A DNA stretch of 18,426 nt from DASVFB01 sp045806505 (GTDB lineage Bacteria; Actinomycetota; Thermoleophilia; Gaiellales; Gaiellaceae), in NCBI GenBank assembly GCA_045806505.1, contig JBJMJE010000331.1:1-18426 (forward strand). Reading direction: 5' to 3'. Positions 14,001-18,426 of this stretch are shown here, piece by piece; the first letter of the stretch is position 1, and every line of letters begins with the position of its first letter. The position numbers and the translations under genes are program-made. The notes beneath the pieces were generated by a model. It was not told the DNA's origin and did not search any database. It saw nothing but the letters and a program-made list of their open reading frames with translations.

Positions 14001-15626
14001 GACGGAAGAGCCGACGTCGTCGTCGGGCTCGACGGCTACGGCGTGCAGGTCTTCCCGCAGATCTCTGCGGGAGCGCTGGGCACGCCGACAGTCACGGCTT
14101 ACGCCGACACGCGCCTCATCCGGCTCGGACAGCTCGACGGCGACGGCCGCCTCGATGTCGCCAGCGCCGGACGCTCGACGGTTGCCGTCTTCCTGAACGA
14201 CGCACAGGGTGGTTTCAAACAGCCGACGACGTATCCGGTCGCCGCAGGTGATCTCGAGATCGCCGACGTCACCGGCGAAGGCCGCGACGACCTCGTCGGG
14301 CTAGCCGGCAACAACGTCTACGTGTGGCCGCAGCTCACCGACGGGCTCGGCCCCGGCGCCGCTTCGTATCCGACGGGCGCGAACGCGTGGGGAACGTGGG
14401 GCATCGGCACCGGGGACCTCACGGGCGACGGCCGGACCGACGTCGTCGTGAGCTACGGCGGCAACTGGCCGAACTCGTTCATCGCGGTGCTCGCGCAGAA
14501 CCAGTACCTGGAGCTCGATCCGCCGATCGCGTATCCGTCGCTCGACATCCCCGAACCGATCGACACAGCCGACTTCGACCTCGACGGCCGCGCCGACGTC
14601 GCGTTGCTCCACGGTGGCTACAACACGGCCGGCATCCACCGCCAGCGCCCGGACGGCACGTTGTTCCCCGAGGAGCGCTACGGCATCCCGTATGCGAGCC
14701 ACTACTGGCAGCAGGCGCTCGCGGCCGAGGACTTCACCGGTGACGGCTCGCCCGACCTGGCCGCCGCCGACTACAACAACGGCCTCGTGGTTCTGCGCAA
14801 CACGACGGCACCGGCGAATGCACCCGCGGCGCCGGCGCTCACGGCTGCGATCGCGGACAAGGCCGCGATCAACCTGACGTGGACGCCGCCGCACGCCGCC
14901 GGCGGTTCGCCGAGCGGCTACCGCGTCTACCGCGGCACCGCTTCCGGCGGCGAGACCCTGCTCGCGTCAATCGGAACCGCGTCTTCATACGCCGACGACA
15001 CCGCGGTGCCGGGGACGACGTACTGGTACCAGGTGAGCGCCGTCAATTCGCGCGGCGAGGGAGCGCGCTCCACCGAGCGCTCGGCGACGAGGCCGTTCTC
15101 CGACCCGACGCCTCCCACGGTGCCTGGCGGCCTCAAGCTCGTCGTCGCGGGAACGAACCAGCTCGCGCTCGACTGGGCCCCGTCCACGGACAACGTCGGC
15201 GTCGCGGCCTACCGGGTGTATCGCAACAGCGTCCTCGTGGCGACGGTTCCGCAGACGCAGTACGTGGACGCGGGTCTCGCGGCGGCGACGAGCTACGCGT
15301 ATCAGGTGCGCGCGGTCGACGCCGCCGGCAACGCGTCGGCGGCCTCAGCGACCCTGACGGCGAAGACGGTCGCGCAGGCGACGTCTCCGACCGGAACGGT
15401 CGCCGGCGCGGTCTACGACGCGACGGGGACGCCGCTCGCGAGCGCCGTCGTCACGGTCGGGTCGAAGAGCGCGAAGACGAATGCGTCCGGCGCGTGGAAG
15501 GTCTCGAACTTGAAGCCCGGCACGTACACGGAGACCGTCGGCCTTTCGGGCTATCGCGGCCAGACGTTCAACGTCGCCGCGGTCGCCGGTAAGACCGTGC
15601 TCACGGTCGTTACGCTCACGAAGTGA
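11079..15626 (+). CDS. Large secreted FN3 / FG-GAP (VCBS) repeat protein with carboxypeptidase-regulatory-like C-terminus
   Basis: This is a 1515-residue exported protein with no enzyme domain that I recognise. In order: signal peptide (1 to about 26) and a Gly/Ser/Thr-rich linker to 50; FN3-1 (53-145); FG-GAP/VCBS block A (152-500) with seven Asp-rich loops of the type DVTGDGRAD; FN3-2 to FN3-5 (from 509, 607, 705 and 801); block B (897-1241) with seven more loops; FN3-6 (from 1248); FN3-7 (1345-1434); and a carboxypeptidase-regulatory-like beta-sandwich (1436-1515; GTVAGAVYDATGTPLASAVV, then LKPGTYTETVGLSGY). The Asp loops probably bind calcium, and each block of seven is expected to fold as an integrin-like beta-propeller. 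There is no LPXTG motif or C-terminal membrane segment, so it is probably released or loosely surface-bound. Adhesion or polysaccharide/matrix binding is an inference. The start is GTG 11079, supported by the promoter and the signal peptide. Its TGA overlaps the aidB start. Confidence 0.9.
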   Translation: MGTRSALWLAALSSILLTAAGAALGAGVGSGSSITGVFSTPGTTTTTNPGPYPDPPTQLAATPTSNGVTLTWQPPSFDGGSAIVGYVVFRWNEAGGDPKQFAVGNVTSYTDVNTAKGVSYIYEVSATNATGTGSVSNYVVVTALGPGQPPIFGPYQSFPTGSWPEAVALGDVTGDGRADAVMVTSAYFSPTADHHVFVFAQNADGTLAAPVSYLTAATSNSDPATVAVGDITGDGRNDVLVGIDKVGVQLFPQLASGLLGSPTTVPTTNAEKIRVGQLNGDGKLDVVGIGWGTNTVGVLFNNGGGGLSAPVTYAAPHGGYDDLEVGDVSGDGRDDIVVMSGQSFLPNISVLPQLSTGGFGQTASYSLPGNVLTGGIGVGDVNGDGRNDVVTDDWFDDKLAVFPQTALGTLGTPVLYPGPGSPAPVEVADLDADGRADVLVDDGGATVYRQRADGTLAPKETYTKPGTDNPHGLAVGDINGDRMPDVVSASFGYGLVVLRNVLPPPGATVPGAPAFVSAVPGKLSVTLTWKAPASTGGASVTGYRIYRGTSAGAETFFSTAPAEATSFVDTRNLAGGTKYYYRVSAVNAVGEGAASNEVSATPTAASVPDAPALTEANIGYDSVFLDWTEPASNGGAEITAYRVYRGTASGAETLYATTTSAYLTNFLDSGATGGTKYYYRVSAVNAVGEGALSNELSATPLTPRVPDPPTLAAATGDYSTVHLVWKRSSDGGAEISAYKVYRGTTSGGETLLTTLGSSATAYDDSSGVNGTTYFYEVKAVNSVGDSAFSNELSATPIAPSAPGAPTLRQATAGFSSVSLAWDAPGFNGGVALGGYKVYRGTASGNETLLTTLANVTSYTDTSGVSGTLYYYRVTAFNSVGESVPSNELSAVPVRRLFDPYQAYFVGSWPQAVAIGDVTGDGRNDVVLVTSSYFDPANDYHVFVFAQRADGTLAPPVSYPTAGTPASVAVGDVTGDGRADVVVGLDGYGVQVFPQISAGALGTPTVTAYADTRLIRLGQLDGDGRLDVASAGRSTVAVFLNDAQGGFKQPTTYPVAAGDLEIADVTGEGRDDLVGLAGNNVYVWPQLTDGLGPGAASYPTGANAWGTWGIGTGDLTGDGRTDVVVSYGGNWPNSFIAVLAQNQYLELDPPIAYPSLDIPEPIDTADFDLDGRADVALLHGGYNTAGIHRQRPDGTLFPEERYGIPYASHYWQQALAAEDFTGDGSPDLAAADYNNGLVVLRNTTAPANAPAAPALTAAIADKAAINLTWTPPHAAGGSPSGYRVYRGTASGGETLLASIGTASSYADDTAVPGTTYWYQVSAVNSRGEGARSTERSATRPFSDPTPPTVPGGLKLVVAGTNQLALDWAPSTDNVGVAAYRVYRNSVLVATVPQTQYVDAGLAAATSYAYQVRAVDAAGNASAASATLTAKTVAQATSPTGTVAGAVYDATGTPLASAVVTVGSKSAKTNASGAWKVSNLKPGTYTETVGLSGYRGQTFNVAAVAGKTVLTVVTLTK
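11235..11513 (+). repeat. Fibronectin type III domain 1
   Basis: Residues 53-145 of the mosaic protein begin PDPPTQLAATPTSNGVTLTWQPP and end with YEVSATNATGTGSVSNYVVV, the usual FN3 B-strand tryptophan and F-strand tyrosine pattern. It is the most divergent copy: the YRGT(A/T)SG element of the other copies is replaced by FRWNEAGGD. Confidence 0.85.
11532..12578 (+). repeat. FG-GAP/VCBS block A, seven repeats (probable beta-propeller)
   Basis: Residues 152-500 hold seven Asp loops in order: GDVTGDGRAD, GDITGDGRND, GQLNGDGKLD, GDVSGDGRDD, GDVNGDGRND, ADLDADGRAD and GDINGDRMPD. Spacing is about 45-60 residues. The seventh loop is degenerate (GDRMPD). Seven blades match an integrin-type propeller. 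Confidence 0.85.
12603..13760 (+). repeat. Tandem array of four fibronectin type III domains (FN3-2 to FN3-5)
   Basis: Four FN3 domains of 94-98 residues follow each other (starting at 12603, 12897, 13191 and 13479). They share YR(I/V)YRGT(A/S)SGxETL in the middle and YYYRVSAVN(A/S)VGExxxSNELSATP at the end. FN3-2 and FN3-3 are the closest pair: 12801-12847 and 13095-13141 differ at only 2 of 47 bases, both synonymous. Confidence 0.9.
13767..14801 (+). repeat. FG-GAP/VCBS block B, seven repeats, a duplicate of block A
   Basis: Residues 897-1241 hold GDVTGDGRND, GDVTGDGRAD, GQLDGDGRLD, ADVTGEGRDD, GDLTGDGRTD, ADFDLDGRAD and EDFTGDGSPD. The opening (FDPYQAYFVGSWPQAVAIGDVTG) matches the opening of block A nearly residue for residue, and both blocks end GLVVLRN. 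The blocks are offset by 745 codons. Confidence 0.85.
14820..15380 (+). repeat. Fibronectin type III domains 6 and 7
   Basis: Residues 1248 to about 1340 (YRVYRGTASGGETLL, YWYQVSAVNSRGEGA) resemble the FN3-2 to FN3-5 group. Residues 1345-1434 (PPTVPGGLKLVV, WAPSTDNVGVAAYRVYRN, YAYQVRAVDAAGNAS) belong to a different FN3 subtype that is common in bacterial carbohydrate-active enzymes, so this copy probably has a separate origin. Confidence 0.85.
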
Positions 15627-17233
15627 CGACGGTCCAGCCGCGGACGGCGAACCAGCCGCCGCCGGTCGAGGGATACGACCTCTACGGCGAGAACCGTCCG
15701 CTCGTCGAGGCGGTCGCGCGCGAGGGCGCGGACTGGGCGGACGAGGGGCTCAGGTCGTTCGGCAGGATGCTGGGCGGCGAGCCGCTCGAGCTCGGCCGGC
15801 TCGCGAACGAGAACCCGCCGCGGCTCCGGACGCACGATCGGTTCGGCGAGCGGATCGACGAGGTCGAGTCCCATCCGGCGTGGCACGCGCTGCTCGGGCT
15901 CGGCGTCGAGCACGGCCTGCACGCGTCGCCGTGGCGCGAGCCGCGTCGGGGCGCTCACGTCGCCCGCGCCGCCGCGTTCATCACGCTCGCCGAGGTCGAG
16001 GCGGGCGTCGGATGTCCGCTCTCGATGACGTTCGCCGCAGTGCCGGCTCTGCGCGCGGAGCCTGCGCTCTTCGACGACTGGGCGCCGCTGCTGACGTCGA
16101 CCGTCTACGACCCGGGGCTTCGGCCGGCGGCGGACAAGGCGGGTGCGCTCTGCGGAATGGCGATGACGGAGCGGCAGGGCGGCTCGGACGTCCGCGCGAA
16201 CGAGACGGTCGCGCGGCGCGCGGGAGACGACGAGGCGACGCTGCACGGCCACAAGTGGTTCTGCTCCGCGCCGATGTGCGACGCGTTCCTCGTGCTCGCG
16301 CAGGCGCCGGGCGGGTTGACGTGTTACCTGCTGCCGCGCGTCCTCCCGGACGGCGGGCGCAACGCGTTCCGCATCGACCGGCTGAAGGACAAGCTCGGCA
16401 ACCGCTCGAACGCGTCGGCGGAGATCCAGCTGGACGGAGCATGGGCGCGGCGCGTCGGCGAGGAGGGTCGCGGCGTCGCGACGATCATCGAGATGGTCGT
16501 GCACACGCGCCTCGACTGCGTCCTCGGCTCGACCGGCCTGATGCGCCGCGCGGTCGCGGAAGCCACGCATCACGCTGCGCATCGGGCCGCGTTCGGGCGC
16601 CCGCTCGCGGAGCAGCCGCTCATGGAGAACGTCCTCGCCGACCTGTGCATCGACTCGGAGGCGGCGACGGTGCTCGCGCTCAGGCTCGCGCGCGCGTACG
16701 ACGAGAACGACGCGGCGTTTCGCCGGCTCGCCACGACCGTCGCGAAGTACTGGGTGTGCAAGGCGACGCCGCCGCTCGTCGCCGAGGCGCTCGAGTGCAT
16801 CGGCGGCAACGGCTACGTCGAGGAGAGCGTGCTGCCGCGGCTCTACCGGGAGAGCCCGCTGAACTCGGTCTGGGAGGGACCGGCGAACGTGCAGGCGCTG
16901 GACGTCCTGCGCGCGCTGGAGCGCCGGCCCGACAGCGCCGACGCCGTCCTGCGCGAGATCGAGCTCGCGGCCGGCCTCGATGCGCGGCTCGATAGGGCCG
17001 TCGCTCAGCTGCGTAGCGCGCTCGGCGACGCCGAAGCGTGGGGCGCGCGACGGCTCGTCGAGCAGATCGCGCTCTGCCTCGCAGGTTCGCTTCTCGTGCG
17101 TCACGGCGCGCCCGAAGTCGCCGATGCGTTCTGCGCGACGCGCCTCGGCGGCGACGGCGGCCGCAGCTACGGGACGCTGCCGCGCGGTGTCGACGCTTCG
17201 GCGATCGTCGGGCGGCACCGGCCACGCGTCTGA
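15623..17233 (+). CDS. aidB: AidB-type acyl-CoA dehydrogenase (DNA alkylation response family)
   Basis: This is a 536-residue protein that matches E. coli AidB along its whole length, as I recall that sequence: NQPPPVEGYDLY near the N-terminus, LELGRLANENPP, ESHPAWHALL, VEAGVGCPLSMTFAA, GMAMTERQGGSDV, LHGHKWFCSAP, RLKDKLGNRSNAS, LECIGGNGYVEES and LPRLYRESPLNSVWEG. In E. coli AidB is induced in the adaptive response to alkylation, binds FAD and DNA, and has only weak isovaleryl-CoA dehydrogenase activity. The acidic residue of the ACAD active site is Glu418 in VWEGPAN, where E. coli has WEGSGN. The start GTG 15623 overlaps the stop of the FN3/VCBS gene by 4 nt; no later start keeps the conserved N-terminus. 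The C-terminal 67 bp are covered antisense by the GH2 gene. A role in alkylation damage here is inferred from homology, and no ada or alk genes lie in the window. Confidence 0.93.
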   Translation: MTTVQPRTANQPPPVEGYDLYGENRPLVEAVAREGADWADEGLRSFGRMLGGEPLELGRLANENPPRLRTHDRFGERIDEVESHPAWHALLGLGVEHGLHASPWREPRRGAHVARAAAFITLAEVEAGVGCPLSMTFAAVPALRAEPALFDDWAPLLTSTVYDPGLRPAADKAGALCGMAMTERQGGSDVRANETVARRAGDDEATLHGHKWFCSAPMCDAFLVLAQAPGGLTCYLLPRVLPDGGRNAFRIDRLKDKLGNRSNASAEIQLDGAWARRVGEEGRGVATIIEMVVHTRLDCVLGSTGLMRRAVAEATHHAAHRAAFGRPLAEQPLMENVLADLCIDSEAATVLALRLARAYDENDAAFRRLATTVAKYWVCKATPPLVAEALECIGGNGYVEESVLPRLYRESPLNSVWEGPANVQALDVLRALERRPDSADAVLREIELAAGLDARLDRAVAQLRSALGDAEAWGARRLVEQIALCLAGSLLVRHGAPEVADAFCATRLGGDGGRSYGTLPRGVDASAIVGRHRPRV

Positions 17234-18426
17234 CGGAACTTCTCGTTGACGTCGCGGATCCGCGCGACGTTCGTCTTCGGAAGCCGGTCGTACGTCAGCA
17301 GGCCGTTGAGCTCGCCTTCGACGTCCGAGAGCTGGGTCCACACGAAGCCGGCGACGTCGTCCGGAACCTGCTCCACCACGCGGCGATAGCCGTCCGCGAG
17401 CTCGTCGCCGCCCGCGACGTCGCGGTACGAGAAGTCGGCCGGTCGCGAGTGGCCCTCGACGGCGAGCGAGATGCCGCCGCATTCGCCGAACCAGAGCGGA
17501 AGGTCGTCGCGCGCGTCGCGGTGCTTCGTCAGCTGCGCGCCGTAGTCGTGCACGTCGGCGAGGTCCGTGTCCTCGAGCTGGTTCCAGCCCGAAGCATCGA
17601 CGACGAGTCGCGAGGGATCGGCCGCGCGCGTTGCGCGCACGACGTCGCGCTGAAAATCCGGCGGCGGCTCGCCCCAGTGCTCGTTGAACGGGATCCACAT
17701 CACGATGCACGGGTGCCTGCGCAGCTGGTGCACGATCTCGAGCCATTCACGGAGGAACCGCTCGAGCGAGATCTCCGTCGAGAGGTCGTGGCTCGACGGC
17801 ATGTCCTGCGCGACGAGCAGGCCGAGCCGGTCGCACCACGTGTACCAGCGCGGGTCCTCGACCTTCATGTGCTTGCGCACGAGGTTGAAGCCCATCGCCT
17901 TCACCGCCTCCACGTCGCCGCGAAGCGCGTCGTCGCCCGGCGGGGTGTAGACGCCGTCCGGCCAGAAGCCCTGGTCGAGCACGCCTGCAACGCGAAGCGG
18001 TTCGCCGTTCAGCAGCAGCTCGCGGCCGCGCCGTCCGATCGTGCGTACGCCGACGTACGTGCGCACGGCGTCGTCGCCGGCGCGAAGCTCGCCGTCGAGC
18101 AGGACCGGCCGCTCGGGTGACCAGAGCTCACGACCGCGACCCCACCGCACGCGGGGCTCGCGGATGTATTCGTCAGGCACCGCCTCGATCCAGACACTGC
18201 GCCAGATGCCCGTCGTGCGCGTGTACCAGATGCCGCCGCTGCCGCGCTGCTTGCCCTTCGGCTGGCCGAACGCGTCGTCGGCGGGATCGAAGACGTCGAC
18301 GACCACCTCGTGCTCGCTGCCCGGGCGGAGGCGGCCGGCATCGAAGGAGAAATGCGCGTACCCGCCCTCGTGCTCGCCGAGCAGGCGGCCGTCGAGCGAC
18401 ACGCGCGCGTGCCAGTCGACCCCGCC
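17167..18426 (-). CDS. Glycoside hydrolase family 2 protein (beta-galactosidase/beta-glucuronidase type), N-terminus outside window
   Basis: The last 419 residues of a GH2 enzyme are visible; the frame stays open to base 18426, so roughly the first 100 or more residues lie outside. The fragment begins GGVDWHARVSLDGRLLGEHEGGYAHF, the jelly-roll sugar-binding domain in mid-course. A short Ig-like domain follows, then the TIM barrel from about residue 137. The acid/base Glu is in WIPFNEHWG (codon 17680-17682) and the nucleophile Glu in LWFGECGG (codon 17482-17484). RKHMKVEDPRWYTWCDRLGLLVAQDMP is the usual GH2 barrel segment. No signal can be judged. It lacks the large C-terminal domains of LacZ and ends soon after the barrel, as in short GH2 enzymes. 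The sugar substrate is unknown. Its last 22 codons plus stop overlap the end of aidB on the other strand. Confidence 0.92.
   Translation of the reverse strand, partial: GGVDWHARVSLDGRLLGEHEGGYAHFSFDAGRLRPGSEHEVVVDVFDPADDAFGQPKGKQRGSGGIWYTRTTGIWRSVWIEAVPDEYIREPRVRWGRGRELWSPERPVLLDGELRAGDDAVRTYVGVRTIGRRGRELLLNGEPLRVAGVLDQGFWPDGVYTPPGDDALRGDVEAVKAMGFNLVRKHMKVEDPRWYTWCDRLGLLVAQDMPSSHDLSTEISLERFLREWLEIVHQLRRHPCIVMWIPFNEHWGEPPPDFQRDVVRATRAADPSRLVVDASGWNQLEDTDLADVHDYGAQLTKHRDARDDLPLWFGECGGISLAVEGHSRPADFSYRDVAGGDELADGYRRVVEQVPDDVAGFVWTQLSDVEGELNGLLTYDRLPKTNVARIRDVNEKFRQTRGRCRPTIAEASTPRGSVP

Noticed and set aside
11564..14251. An 895-codon open frame on the plus strand inside the large secreted protein gene
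   Set aside because: It is Arg-rich, has no domain, and is the out-of-frame reading of the FN3/VCBS repeats. Such long shadows are expected in GC-rich DNA.
15551..17746. A 731-codon minus-strand frame antisense to aidB
   Set aside because: AidB on the plus strand matches its family end to end. The antisense product is low-complexity and Arg-rich.
18340..18402. GTG at 18402 as the true start of the GH2 gene
   Set aside because: The reading frame continues to the window edge with GGVDWHAR, which belongs to the conserved sugar-binding domain, so the gene is cut by the window and does not start here.

Overview
High-GC DNA with strong G/C third positions, GTG starts, dense ATGA/GTGA overlaps and an apparent leaderless promoter points to an actinomycete-type chromosome, plausibly a soil lineage of the Thermoleophilia kind. 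That placement is inference; there is no rRNA or other marker in the window. I see no RNA genes, CRISPR array, transposase, integrase or origin. No gene-free stretch exceeds about 115 bases.

Left part (1-6290): acyl-CoA metabolism. A truncated luciferase-like flavin/F420 oxidoreductase (minus) diverges from a PaaI-type hotdog thioesterase (plus). The thioesterase meets tail to tail a tightly overlapped minus-strand operon, in transcription order SDR dehydrogenase, acyl-CoA ligase, MaoC hydratase, thiolase. An acyl-CoA dehydrogenase is divergent from the SDR, with 25 bp between start codons. Together they make a full beta-oxidation round: activation, FAD oxidation, hydration, NAD oxidation and thiolysis. 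MaoC plus SDR take the place of a FadB-type enzyme, which suggests (R)-hydroxyacyl intermediates as in peroxisomal MFE-2. The substrate is not visible.

Middle (6291-11021): a compact set of three hairpins separates the dehydrogenase from a convergent branched-chain amino acid-type (HAAT) ABC importer. Its order of transcription is livG, livF, livH, livM, then the binding protein. The binding protein comes last, after a small hairpin, and has its own strong ribosome binding site.

Right part (11044-18426): a good promoter whose predicted start coincides with a GTG codon reads into a 1515-residue secreted protein. This is a mosaic of seven fibronectin type III domains, two seven-repeat FG-GAP/VCBS blocks (probable beta-propellers) and a C-terminal carboxypeptidase-regulatory-like domain. 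Its stop codon overlaps the GTG start of a full-length AidB-type acyl-CoA dehydrogenase. AidB in turn overlaps tail to tail by 67 bp with a glycoside hydrolase family 2 gene that runs off the right edge.

Most genes belong to well-known families. The parts most worth a second look are the duplicated propeller/FN3 mosaic, its coupling to aidB, the leaderless promoter, and the hairpin cluster with interchangeable arms.
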